Of a stretch of 64,000 nucleotides of DNA, positions 47,112-58,511 are shown one piece after another; the stretch's first letter is position 1, and every line of letters starts with the position of its first letter. The notes under the pieces are model-generated. The model made no database searches and was not told the origin of the DNA. It was given only the letters and a program-made list of their open reading frames with translations. The stretch comes from Brachypterus glaber (Eukaryota > Arthropoda > Insecta > Coleoptera > Kateretidae): positions 34,472,393-34,536,392 of the forward strand of contig OY294051.1 in assembly GCA_958510825.1 (NCBI GenBank). The letters are read 5' to 3'. The translations under genes and the position numbers were made by a program.

Positions 47112-48231
47112 ACGGAAAACCTGCAATTTAATTACCGTCTATCCACTTTAAAAGAGATTGTGAAATTAAAATTTTACAGTAAAATTAAATTTTTGCTTTT
47201 TTTAAAGTCAACATTTTACTTTAAAATTGAAAATTTCGCCCTTTCATACAGCAATATTAAAATAATATTGTACTTTTAAAACTTAATTTTAGGATCTTAA
47301 ATTTAAAGGGTAAATTCAAAGATTCAGTTAAAAAACCTATGAAACAGTAAAAAATCGGTTTAAATCATATAAATTTTACAATTTCACCTAAATATTACAC
47401 TCTAATTTAAAGAATATATGAAAACGAAAAGCTGCTTTAAACAAGTCCCATGATGTAAAATAAAACTAATTATTTACTAATATTTTTATAGTTTATTTTA
47501 AATTGGTATATGGTTAGTTTTAAATTAGTGTACATATTTTGAAATTTAGAATACGGCATCGCATTTTTATTTTACAGAGGTTGAATTTTTCTTACAGTAC
47601 CTTCAAGTGTATTATAAACCGATTGTGTGACAGCTGTTTTGACTATTTCAGTTCGACTGAAAAATCCTTCAGAATGTTCCTTTAGTTTTCGGAAGCTTGA
47701 ACTAAAAGCTCGGGATTTTACAAGTGGGACTCTGATTGAATATAAAACAACTAGACAATAGATTTTAGAAAAACATATTGTGGATGATGGTAGATTTCAA
47801 CTTTAACTTTCCATAATGGCTGCTGATATTTGTTTTATAGTAAAATATGCATATAATTAAAAAATTTAAAAAATATCCAAAAGTAAGGTTATTTTACGCT
47901 TTCTTTTAAAAAAGCAAATCTGATACAAATTACATAATAAATGATTTAAAATTTAGCGTTATAAAAAATGAAAAAGTGTTTAAAGAAATATCGTTCCTGC
48001 TTTATATAATTCATTGAATTTATAATTTAAAATGAAACTAAAATGTATAAATAAATAAATAAATAAATAAACTTTTTTATATACACTGTTTCATATGACC
48101 CCAAGGGTACGGGTTATGTGGAACAGATTTTTTAAATAAAAAATATAAACCTTGGATCCAGTCGGTTACATGCATACAAATCACACACTATAATTAATTA
48201 ACTTATTTTAAATTTAGCACTGTAACTTAAC
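47112..48231. other. AT-rich DNA; distal part may be a degenerate LTR
   Basis: Because a primer-binding site lies at 48317, part of 47900-48316 may be the 5' LTR of a retroelement. No TG start or second LTR could be identified. An (aaat)n run lies at 48047-48071. Confidence 0.3.
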
Positions 48232-48316
48232 TATACTTATTTTACACAATAGAGAAAAAAGCTTAGTAGGAGCGTGTATTTAACATCATTTATTATCTTA
48301 CTAACCGTTATAGAAA

Positions 48317-48334
48317 TGGCGCCCAACGTGGGGC
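48317..48334 (+). promoter_or_regulatory. Retroelement primer-binding site (tRNA-Lys type), copy 1
   Basis: TGGCGCCCAACGTGGGGC is complementary to the 3' end of animal tRNA-Lys including CCA. It is the usual start site of minus-strand DNA synthesis in LTR retrotransposons and retroviruses. No gag or pol frame follows; a family B element begins 30 bp later, so only a remnant of the retroelement 5' end survives. Confidence 0.7.
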
Positions 48335-48363
48335 ACGAAATCTTGTACCGATACTAAGTCAGC

Positions 48364-49849
48364 TACACTGATAGAATACTATCGTAAACAATAGCGTAAT
48401 TTGGTTATAGAATGCAACAATAAATAGTTGTATATACGCCAACCATTATATCGTCGGCTTACAAGTAAAAGGCACTAAGTCACTTTTTTGCAAAAATGGG
48501 ATTTTAATAGCACTGTAATTAATTTTTGATGATCTATGTATAGGTAAACGAACTAACTTCTAGGTGGACTGCCAAGGGAGTTACACACTATACAAAACGT
48601 ACCAATTTGATTTTGATTAAAATTTTATCTGGCAATAGACACTAAGTCACTTAGTGCACTTAGTGCGTTTTACTTGTAGATTATTTCAAATGGTTCTGCA
48701 CTACGCAACTTTCTAAAAAGAGTTAATTTATAAAAATATGATTGCTTGAATCATTTATATGATACAATATCGCGTTATTTATTGTACTGACAAACGCATT
48801 CAAATTTTAAATGATAGATTATTTTAATTTTGCTCTTAAATCCTTGGTTACTACATAAATAACATAAATAACAAGAATATAAGAAAAAAACTAAAGTTCG
48901 CGGCAAGTTCGGAAAACAGCCCTTAGAATTGCACCGTGAAGTGTTTTATCATTAATAATGATTCATTATAATTATTGACTTTAGGAGATGGTTCTTTGCC
49001 GGCACAGCCGATGGCCTCTGAAAACTGTCTTAGTTCTGGCATAGTAAGCAGTTTCATATAATCAATACTAGTTAATTTTATTAATTTTGGAAACGTTCTT
49101 TAAACAATCAAAAAGTCCAAACCCTTCTTTTAAAAATCTAGTTTTTGAAAATGTATGTAAACATCTTGTTTTCTACTTTATAGTTATACATTGCGTTTAA
49201 TTAATAGAAGGGTTTTAATTTTAAATAGTTGTTTTTTATATTATTTTATTGACTTAGTGCTCTTTACTTGTAAGCCGTCGTCGTGGGCCTACAAGTAAAT
49301 GGCACTAAGTCCATGTCTTTTTTCAAATTTAGTTGAATTAAAGTACTTCAATTTTTCTTTATTTAACTGCAAATGGGACATCATTATGTCAAAACATGTC
49401 ATTGCAATTTGCGGTACTTTTTTTCGAAAAACAATTATTACAAAAATTAAAAAACAACAATGAAAGTTAAATTTGTCAATATCTCAAAACCATGTTTTTG
49501 GACTTAGTGCTCTTTAGTTGTAAGCCGACGATATATTGCATAGAATACAACAACAAACAAGTGAGTTTTTTTAAGCGAGTGCAGCTGTTCGATTTACAAC
49601 AACAAATTTTACGAATTTTATTTTAAATTCACATATTACATATATGTGCACATAAAAACTACATATCACATGTAATTACATGTACATGTATATGCTTATC
49701 GTTAGGTATACTTATGCACATGAAAATTTCAGCCAAAAATGCCTACTTTGAAAATTTTGGTAAAATCCGCCATCTTTATTAATCATCCTTCATAAGATAC
49801 CGGCACTATAGTACAACAATGTTGTTGTAAAATCAAATACTATGAAGTT
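48364..49849 (-). mobile_element. Family B element, truncated duplicate
   Basis: It begins tacactgatagaatactatcg and stops at the duplication junction (tatgaagtt) without its other terminus. It contains element N at 48451-49531. Confidence 0.8.
48451..49531. mobile_element. Element N, 1,081 bp, copy 1 (nested in family B)
   Basis: The ends are tcgtcggcttacaagtaaaa...gcactaagtc and gacttagtgctctttagttg...taagccgacga. The words gcactaagtc/gacttagtgc recur inside (about 48648-48670 and 49251-49312, the latter as two head-to-head ends). Family C carries the empty site (revcomp accactatatattgcatagaa), which fits insertion with a TA target duplication. No protein frame is present. Confidence 0.85.
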
Positions 49850-49946
49850 AATATATATATATATACTTATTTTACACAATAGAGAAAAAAGCTTAGTAGG
49901 AGCGTGTATTTAACATCATTTATTATCTTACTAACCGTTATAGAAA

Positions 49947-49964
49947 TGGCGCCCAACGTGGGGC
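49947..49964 (+). promoter_or_regulatory. Retroelement primer-binding site (tRNA-Lys type), copy 2
   Basis: Duplicate of 48317-48334 with no change. Confidence 0.7.
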
Positions 49965-49993
49965 ACGAAATCTTGTACCGATACTAAGTCAGC

Positions 49994-51613
49994 TACACTG
50001 ATAGAATACTATCGTAAACAATAGCGTAATTTGGTTATAGAATGCAACAATAAATAGTTGTATATACGCCAACCATTATATCGTCGGCTTACAAGTAAAA
50101 GGCACTAAGTCACTTTTTTGCAAAAATAGGATTTTAATAGCACTGTAATTAATTTTTGATGATCTATGTATAGGTAAACGAACTAACTTCTAGGTGGACT
50201 GCCAAGGGAGTTACCCACTATACAAAACGCACCAATTTGATTTTGATTAAAATTTTATCTGGCAATAGACACTAAGTCACTTAGTGCACTTAGTGCGTTT
50301 TACTTGTAGATTATTTCAAATGTTTCTGCACTACGCAACTTTCTAAAAAGAGTTAATTTATAAAAATATGATTGCTTGAATCATTTATATGATACAATAT
50401 CGCGTTATTTATTGTACTGACAAACCCATTCAAATTTTAACTGATAGATTATTTTAATTTTGCTCTTAAATCCTTGGTTACTACATAAATAACATAAATA
50501 ACAAGAATATAAGAAAAAAACTAAAGTTCGCGGCAAGTTCGGAAAACAGCCCTTAGAATTGCACCGTGAAGTGTTTTATCATTAATAATGATTCATTATA
50601 ATTATTGACTTTAGGAGATGCTTCTTTGCCGGCACAGCCGATGGCCTCTGAAAACTGTCTTAGTTCTGGCATAGTAAGCAGTTTCATATAATCAATACTA
50701 GTTAATTTTATTAATTTTGGAAACGTTCTTTAAACAATCAAAAAGTCCAAACCCTTCTTTTAAAAATCTAGTTTTTGAAAATGTATGTAAACATCTCGTT
50801 TTCTACTTTATAGTTATACATTGCGTTTAATTAATAGAAGGGTTTTAATTTTAAATAGTTGTTTTTTATATTATTTTATTGACTTAGTGCTCTTTACTTG
50901 TAAGCCGTCGTCGTGGGCCTACAAGTAAATGGCACTAAGTCCATGTCTTTTTTCAAATTTAGTTGAATTAAAGTACTTCAATTTTTCTTTATTTAACTGC
51001 AAATGGGACATCATTATGTCAAAACATGTCATTGCAATTTGCGGTACTTTTTTTCGAAAAACAATTATTACAAAAATTAAAAAACAACAATGAAAGTTAA
51101 ATTTCTCAATATCTCAAAACCATGATTTTGGACTTAGTGCTCTTTAGTTGTAAGCCGACGATATATTGCATAGAATACAACAACAAACAAGTGAGTTTTT
51201 TTAAGCGAGTGCAGCTGTTCGATTTACAACAACAAATTTTACGAATTTTATTTTAAATTCACATATTACATATATGTGCACATAAAAACTACATATCACA
51301 TGTAATTACATGTACATGTATATGCTTATCGTTAGGTATACTTATGCACATGAAAATTTCAGCCAAAAATGCCTACTTTGAAAATTTTGGTAAAATCCGC
51401 CATCTTTATTAATCATCCTTCATAAGATACCGGCACTATAGTACAACAATGTTGTTGTAAAATCAAATACTATGAAGTTGTTTAGTATACGGTTTGATTG
51501 TATTTAATATAAGGTTATAATGTTTTAGAATAATTGTAAAAATTGTATTCTATACCTAAAAGTTGACACAACAACGTTTTGTATTAATATTCTTAGATTT
51601 TTCTATCCGTGTA
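49994..51613 (-). mobile_element. Family B element, complete
   Basis: It is bounded by tacactgatagaata at the left and aaaaatct...ttctatccgtgta-type sequence at the right (ends TACACKGATAGAA when reversed). It is collinear in reverse with copy A (35733-37238) and copy C. Element N (50081-51161) fills its centre. Confidence 0.8.
50081..51161. mobile_element. Element N, copy 2
   Basis: Tandem-duplicated partner of 48451-49531 with the same internal word pattern and a handful of substitutions. Confidence 0.85.
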
Positions 51614-51708
51614 TTGTTTTAAGATTTACAGGTAGAAATTTCGCTAATTTAGATCGCTGTAAAGTATACAAGTGTATACCATACAGAGCTATACTGGGCT
51701 GTAAAGTA

Positions 51709-51806
51709 AAGAGTCAAATTTAAAACTAATTGGCCTGACGTCATCGTAAAAAGTTACTAAATACTATCGTGTTTTGCATTTCAGTAAATTTATCATGGTA
51801 AAATGG
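51709..51806. mobile_element. MITE family HH, partial copy
   Basis: agagtcaaatttaaaactaattggcc, TGACGTCA (51736-51743) and aatactatcgtgtttt match the order at 14248-14300. The other end was not found. Confidence 0.45.
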
Positions 51807-52169
51807 ATAATAATACATTAAAAAATATACTCTTCTATAGTCCATCCAATTATGCAAGATAGTAGTTTAAAATTCCCGCGATTTTTAAGCTACATCATCG
51901 GTTAAAAACTTGTACATTTTAACATATAAAATATTGTGACATTTTTTGTTTATGACAATGATTGACGGTCATTAAAGCTAATAAAAGAAGAGAAAGTTAC
52001 ATAAAAAAACGGTTATACTTAACGTTATTTTGCATGGTATTAAAAAAGGTACTTTTTTGGTTTATTCTTTATACACTCACACTAAATTAGCTTATTCTAC
52101 ATATTGTACAAACGTAAATTATATTGAACACAAGAAAATCGTAAAATTTTTAGGTTACAATTACAACTT
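51807..52169. other. AT-rich DNA without recognised features
   Basis: No coding or repeat signal was noticed. Confidence 0.45.
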
Positions 52170-52287
52170 AAGGCCTATCCAGAGGCTCGCATAACAACCA
52201 TTACAAGATACATGACGACACATCAAGTCAATCCTGGCATCGCATTCTTATGTACTATGTTTGTTATGCAAGTCTTTGGATAGGCCC
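52170..52287. mobile_element. 118-bp MITE
   Basis: aggcctatccagaggctcgcataacaa and (reversed) agggcctatccaaagacttgcataacaa are TIRs of about 27 bp with a few mismatches. Confidence 0.75.
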
Positions 52288-53007
52288 TTTCCAGGAAAAC
52301 AGTACCGACATCTGTTAAATTACACTACGATTTATACATAATTATGCTATTTATGCGCTCTGTGGTGTAAAACGGGCCGCGACCCTTACTATCTTGTATA
52401 ACTGGACAGAGTATAGATACTATTTTGTAATGCCTTTATTCCGAATAGCTATGATATGTATACAGTTCTGTAGAACAGGTATAGAGTGTTTCGTGTGATA
52501 TAGATTGATAATGTTGTATATTGAATGTTGTATAATAAATGAAATAAATTTACAGAGAATATCTCCAATAAATTAGGAAAAAGGAAAAAAAAAAAGTGAA
52601 ATTTATTGTATTTATTAAATTGTCTGGGGATTACAATAAAAACTTTTAGTAATCTTCTTATACAGTTGAATTTATCTTGTTAAAATGTAACAAATACTGT
52701 AATTAAGTTAATAATAAATAGGTTTAGCGTTTTCCAGTTAATTCTCGCATTATAAAACTGAAAGTCAGACTGTTTACTTTTACTTTTGAAAAATGTTCAT
52801 TTTATTTTGTCTAGCACAGTCTAGATCCTCGTGTTTTAATGAGTAACAGAGAAAGTTATTATAAAAAAATGAAAACCCGACTACGGTACTTATTCCAACT
52901 TCCATTTTTTCTGAATTTCCAAATCACTCACAGCATCAAAGCAAATTGTTTGATATTCGAGGGATTTAATTTGTTTCATTTGAAAAAATAATTTAGAAAT
53001 TTTAAGA
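52288..53007. other. AT-rich DNA without recognised features
   Basis: No gene or element was recognised. Confidence 0.45.
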
Positions 53008-54080
53008 TACACAGAAAAAAAGGATATCTTGAATCAAAGCAAAACGATCTTGAACCAAGGCCGCCATGGTTTTCGATATGTTCAACGCCATGACTGTCTT
53101 GGATCAAGTCCGCCGTGATCTTGGCATTTGAGTATCTAGGTTTAAGGACATTTCCTTAAATCAAAGCCACTTAAACCGTTTATTTAAGATCATATTATCT
53201 TAAACCAAGTATGTAATTATCTTGATTCAAGATCATATTATCTTTATCCAAGATTATATTAGCTTACACCAAGTCTTGGTTTAAGATAATATAATCTTGA
53301 ATGAAGAGAATTACAATATTGATTTATTATTATGATTCTCTTGATTCAAGATCATATTATCTTAAACCAAGACTTGGTGTAAGATAAAGACCCCACAGTC
53401 AGGTTCCAGGGTTAATAGAATGGTAAATATTTTGAAAAAATTTCCCACACATGTATAATATTATTTCGCACGCCTATGAAATATGATACTTTTTTACTCT
53501 GTTAATCGTATGAAATTTGGTTTCATAGGTGGTCGCAGGAAAAAGCACTTGTTTTTGAAGAAAAACTTGTTGCAACGCCATTGCAAAATTGCGCTTATAG
53601 GTATAAATTATTTAAAGCTACTTACCCGTGAATTTTTTAAGTAAATTTAAAAATCCCCATCGTTTGAGGGTAACAGATAAAAATTCGTCCATTTTAAAGC
53701 AGATAAAAACAATGATACACCTTTAAAGACAACTGAAGGCAAGAAAAAAACAAACCTTACTTCTCTCATATCTTTAACTACTGCGCAAATTGTCTACTTG
53801 GGATGAGCCCGGCAAACTCTTTACCGTAAGACAACAGGGGCTTTGAGTCAAGATAATAACTCTTGATTCTCTGTTACTATTTTAAATGTCATGCATTTAA
53901 GGAAAAAATCCTTGGCATAAGGATTTTTCTACCAAGAGAATAATTAAAGGAAACCAAAGTCACAGATAATCTTAAACCAAGAATACATGATCTTAAAAGA
54001 AGATTATTACCTCGATTTAAGATAATATAAATACAAGATAATTTATTATCTTCTGCCAAGATAACCTTTTTTTCTGTGTA
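53008..54080. mobile_element. Element L, 1,073 bp, with iterated CTTGATTCAAG / CTTAAACCAAG words
   Basis: The TIRs are tacacagaaaaaaaggatatct and its reverse complement. The words cttgattcaag, cttaaaccaag and atattatctt occur repeatedly in both orientations in 53030-53390 and again at 53800-54060. The 114-aa minus frame (53889-54233) overlaps the right end and has no known motif. It is a non-autonomous DNA element. Confidence 0.82.
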
Positions 54081-54929
54081 ACTAAATCTCACGAGCTTTA
54101 GGGTAAAAGTATTTTTCTTGAATAGTTTTCTGCAATCTAGTAAGCCCTGCAAAATTATTAGTTTAACATATTGAAAATAAACACATAACCCATATTTGGG
54201 ATAATATCCCTTATCACGGCAAAAATATGTCACCCTCGTACAATATTTAATACAAAGTGACAGCGGGATAGAGCCATAATGATCACATGTTCATATATAA
54301 GACACTTAAAAGCCAACGAGTACAAGTAAAAGAATATAAACATTTGACCCAACCAATAGTTTTTTTTATTTATCTTAAGTAAATAATAACAAAATTTAAA
54401 TGAATAGGATTTTTTTTAGTAAATCATTTTCACTAAAATAAAATAAAAAAATATATATGCAAAAAATTAAAAAAGCCACTTCAAAATCCCCCAGATACTA
54501 TTTTTCAACAAAATGTGACAAAAAATCGAAATTCAAACTTTTTAAACACCTATAAAATTCCCGCTGGAATATTCATATAAACAGGGCCCTTTAGGTTAAA
54601 AGGGTTAGAAGTTATTGTATGCACAAACAGAGATTAATGTGAAACTTTCTTAAAATTTTTCCACGAATTATGAAAAAATAACTGTATTTAAGCATTTTTT
54701 TAGGAGTTGGGTTGATCACATAAAATATCAAAAGTACACAATGATTCAAAAATAATTTGTTGCCTTTTACAATAGACTTTTGCTGATGTATTAGCCTTAT
54801 TTTGTACATATTTTGCACGATGGGCCACCTTGTATTTATCAACCTTGGTCATTGCTGAAATTTGTTTGTGCTGCCATCTACAGATGTCATCTTCAACCTC
54901 AATTCATTCGATGGCGAAAATCAGCTATT
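54081..54929. other. AT-rich DNA without recognised features
   Basis: A 76-aa minus frame without motif is present. gctgccatctacagatgtc at 54871 is a phrase of unknown origin. Confidence 0.4.
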
Positions 54930-56375
54930 TTTACCAAAATTTTGAAAGTAGGCATTTTGGGCTAAAATTTCTATGTGCATAAGTATACCTAACGATAAGC
55001 ATGTACATGTACTTGTAATTGATGTGATTTGTAGTTTTTATGTGCACATACATGTAATATGTAAATTTAAAATAAAATGCGTATAATATTGTACGCAACA
55101 AATATTTGTTGTTGTAAATCGAACATCTGCACTCGTTTGTAAATACCCAACGCGTTTAGTTTTTTTTCTTGTTGTATTCTATGCAATATATAGTGGTTGG
55201 CGCATATACAACTATTTATTGTTGTATACTATAACCTTATTACGCTATTAATTACGCTAGTGTTCTATTACACTAGGCAACAAATCGCAACTTTTTTTTT
55301 TGCCTCGATCGGAAAGTAAAATTTTCTTACTAATTTGAGGGCGTAGAATCCGAATCTGACCTTAGAAAAATTCCAGCACCTAAAATTTTTGAGATATAAG
55401 TTCAGGTAATAATGACGTTTTTTTTCAAAATCTTTAAAAAAAAAGAGTAGAATTTTGAAAATTCTAGTGTATATTAAAAAAAATACGAGGAATTCAAAAA
55501 TCTATGTCAAGAACCTACTGTCAGAGTAAGTACGCGAAAAGAAATAAAAAGGTTAAAATGAAAGTGCAGAGTTTACTTAATTGCTCATTTGTGGCAAAAC
55601 TATCGAATTTTTTTAAAAACTTCATAGAACTTAATTTGTAGATTATAAAATTCTCTACAAAAATATTTATACAAATATTTTTTTATTATTCTTAGTTTGT
55701 TCCTAAAAAGTAAATAAATGAAAAATATATAAAATTAAAGTACACGGTGTAAACTTTTTTCCCGAGCCCAAAAAATATATTTTTCTTATCAATTTAAAGG
55801 CGCAGAATCCAAATTTGACCTTAAAAAAAGTTCAGCACTTCTTATTTTTTTTAATTTTAGTACATGCAATTATTCCAATTTAAAAATAATTTATAAAACA
55901 AAATGTTGTGTATTTTTTTTTTGTTTTCTTAATTTTACATCATAAAAATGTTACTTTATTACATAAGAACCATAATACATTTTTTTAGTTCATTTTTGAC
56001 CCCCTAGTAATGATTTTTGACAATTTTTAGCATGACTACGTGGCGATAAGCTTGTCCCCTTATGCACCCTTCTTCTTACCCTCCACGCCTACTTAGTTTG
56101 AATTTAAAGTTTCTATGTTTTAAGTTGGGTATTTTTTAACTAATATTGAATCGCCGAATCCAAATTTGTCCTTGGAATATTTTTGTCTCCCATGATTTTA
56201 GAACAAAAGAGGGATAAAATAATGATTTTTTAACATTTTTATCTTATTTTTCTTAGAAAACTTAGGTAATAGAAATATTCTGAGGCCAGATTCGGTTTCA
56301 GCGACCCAAAATTAGTTAAAAAACATATGACTCCAATCGGGGCAAGAAACCGTGTTGCCTAGTGTTAGTGTTCTT
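54930..56375 (+). mobile_element. Family C element (A/B relative), interrupted by family D copy 3
   Basis: accaaaattttgaaagtaggcattttgggct, taagcatgtacatgtac, aacatctgcactcg and atatacaactatttattgttg are collinear with the reverse of family B. It lacks element N, providing the empty site. Its right end is split by the family D insertion at 55271-56364, with tta on both sides. Confidence 0.75.
55271..56364 (-). mobile_element. Family D element, copy 3 (most complete, 1,094 bp)
   Basis: The ends CACTAGGCAACA and TGTTGCCTAGTG are exact 12-bp TIRs, flanked by tta, a possible 3-bp target duplication. The interior iterates (g)attcgg/ccgaatc-like words. There is no protein frame, so it is a non-autonomous DNA transposon. 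Confidence 0.85.
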
Positions 56376-56668
56376 ACCCCATTTATATTCCTTGGTTTCT
56401 AATTGCCACATATATGATATGAAAGATGTGGAACTGTCGCTTAGATCTTTTTAGCGACGATTAGCGTAATGGTGAGGGTTTTTGTGTTGCCGAGATGTAT
56501 TGTCAAGGGAGAACTTTATTTTAGGTTAAAAGAGCCATTTACGAATGATATGAGTGGTTTAACGTAAACCAGCTGAACATTTGCAAGCACCTTGTCAAAA
56601 CATCGGCACTAGGCACTAATTTGAAACGTAATGAAAAGGACAGTTACGTGATCACGTTTCACCATTAA

Positions 56669-57096
56669 TACACGGAAAAAAAAATTATAGCTAGGAGCGC
56701 TATAACACACATACCAAACAAATTATAATCGCTTATTATATAAATACAAGGCTTTCTCTTACAATTATGGCAGTCAGTGTAAAAATTTATATGAAATACT
56801 TTAATTGTTTAGTGAATAATAAAATATAACAAATAGTATGGCATTTATAGCTTAAATAGATTTAATTATTGTCCGTGCTAATAATTTTTATAATATAATA
56901 AAATTTCTGTAAATTTATAATAGTGCCTGTAATAAATATAATCGTGTCTGTAATATATATAATCGTTTTCAATTTATTTTTAACATTATTAGTTATTGTG
57001 TCCCTTATAATCTATAGCTTAAATCACTATAATTTGCCACTGTTACCAAATATCTTATAATGTATAGCGCAGAGCCCACTAATTTCTTTCTGTGTA
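56669..57096 (-). mobile_element. MITE family K, copy 2 (428 bp)
   Basis: Near-identical reverse complement of 46191-46619, from tacacggaaaaaaaaattatag to aatttctttctgtgta. Confidence 0.88.
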
Positions 57097-57707
57097 CACC
57101 TGCATAATTTATTAAAGTTTGAAGGTCTGTATCTCCAAAACGTAATATTCTAGCAAAAAACTGTATATAGCATTTTTTATAGGGCTTAAAAACAGCTTTC
57201 ATTAAAAATTTAATTTTTTGAAATCGGGTTATAAATAAGTGAGATATGCTTAAAAACGTTTTACTGATTTAAACGCCAATATCTCGAAAACAATGCATTT
57301 TAGAAAAAAATAGTTTGTAACATTTTTTGACCAACTTAAAATTATCTTTCATATAACTGCTAAATTAATAAAATACAATAATAATTGCCTTAATTATAAT
57401 CAAAAAACGCTAAAAATAGGAGTTTTACCCCATTCTTACCGCCTTACCCCCAATCGTTTACCCCCAAAATCTAATCAACTATTCGAAATACGATAAGAAA
57501 CAATATGCAAAAATCGCTTGTCGATATCTTATTTAGAATTGGAGTTATCGAGTTTACACCCAGACAGACAGACAGATGACGGACGCAAATTTTTTTTCAC
57601 TGATTTCGACTCAGAAAGGTCTAAAACATCGAGAAATATGAAAAAAACATGGTCATAGATTTTGATTTCTCGTCGAAGACTTCAGTACATCGGCACTCTT
57701 AGTAGCA
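57097..57707. repeat. Dispersed repeat with cagacagacagac run
   Basis: 57540-57720 (ggagttatcgagtttacacc, cagacagacagacagatg, cactgatttcgactcag, cggcactcttagtagcac) shares its last phrases with 7740-7800. It is a common insect repeat type of uncertain class. Confidence 0.45.
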
Positions 57708-58511
57708 CTAAGAAGAGGAAGGGGATGGTTCAACCACTTTTTTGTAAAAAAATCATATCTTTGTAAAATATGAATATTTCGAAATAATTTTGCCATAGTC
57801 GTAAACTTCAAACCTTTGTTTACAAATAGCTGTAGTTTAAATTTTTATAAAATAAAATATTATTTTTTGGTTAAATCTGCCTCAGAGCGAGGCAGATTCA
57901 ACCAAGAGAAGGGGCAGTTTCAAACATCAATAATATTAAAAGATGCTTTATGTTTTTATTACATTTATTAAATAAACTTTAATATATAGGTATAAACATG
58001 CAGGTTACAAAAACTTTAAACACATAAAATAAAATATCACTAAAAAAATATAACTCTAACAAATAAAATTAAATGTGAATAAAACTTCCTCTTGTAAGTT
58101 AGTGAGATAAAAAGAAAAGTAAAGCACATATGTTTAAAATAAAAGTTTAAAATAGAAACAAACTACAGTTTAGTATGGCTAAATCTTTTTTGTTTTTCAC
58201 CATATGCAAAAACCATTGGTTGAATGTGCCCTAGCGCGTTTGGCTGAATGTGCCTCAGGTGAACTTTTTTCATATAAAAATTATTACCGGCAAAATTTCT
58301 TGTTTTAAGGTCAAAATAATATCAGATTAACAAATTGTTATAATTTTGTAAACTAGTGAACCTTGTAATGTAAGGAATATACTAAACACAAAGGCTCTAC
58401 GAAAAAAATAAAAAGTACTAAAACTTGTACATAAAATCTCAAAAACCACATTTTTTTGTTCCACTCGGACACTAAATGAGATAGATCGGCCATGTTACTC
58501 ATGAAAGTAGA

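Larger units (their letters stand above)
48232..49849 (+). repeat. 1,618-bp tandem duplication, unit 1
   Basis: It is identical to 49862-51479 apart from about ten single-base differences and no indels. The units are separated by a 12-bp (at) run. The unit carries the primer-binding site and the left end of family B with nested element N, and stops inside family B. Confidence 0.95.
49862..51479 (+). repeat. 1,618-bp tandem duplication, unit 2
   Basis: Second unit, offset exactly 1,630 bp from unit 1. Unlike unit 1 it continues into the rest of family B, so this is probably the original arrangement. Confidence 0.95.

Noticed and set aside
48232..51479. Two long terminal repeats of one retrotransposon
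   Set aside because: The two 1,618-bp units are directly adjacent, and the primer-binding site lies inside the unit, so they are a tandem duplication and not flanking LTRs.
53889..54233. 114-aa minus-strand frame, the longest in the window
   Set aside because: It overlaps the end of element L, has no recognisable motif, and is within the length expected by chance in 64 kb.
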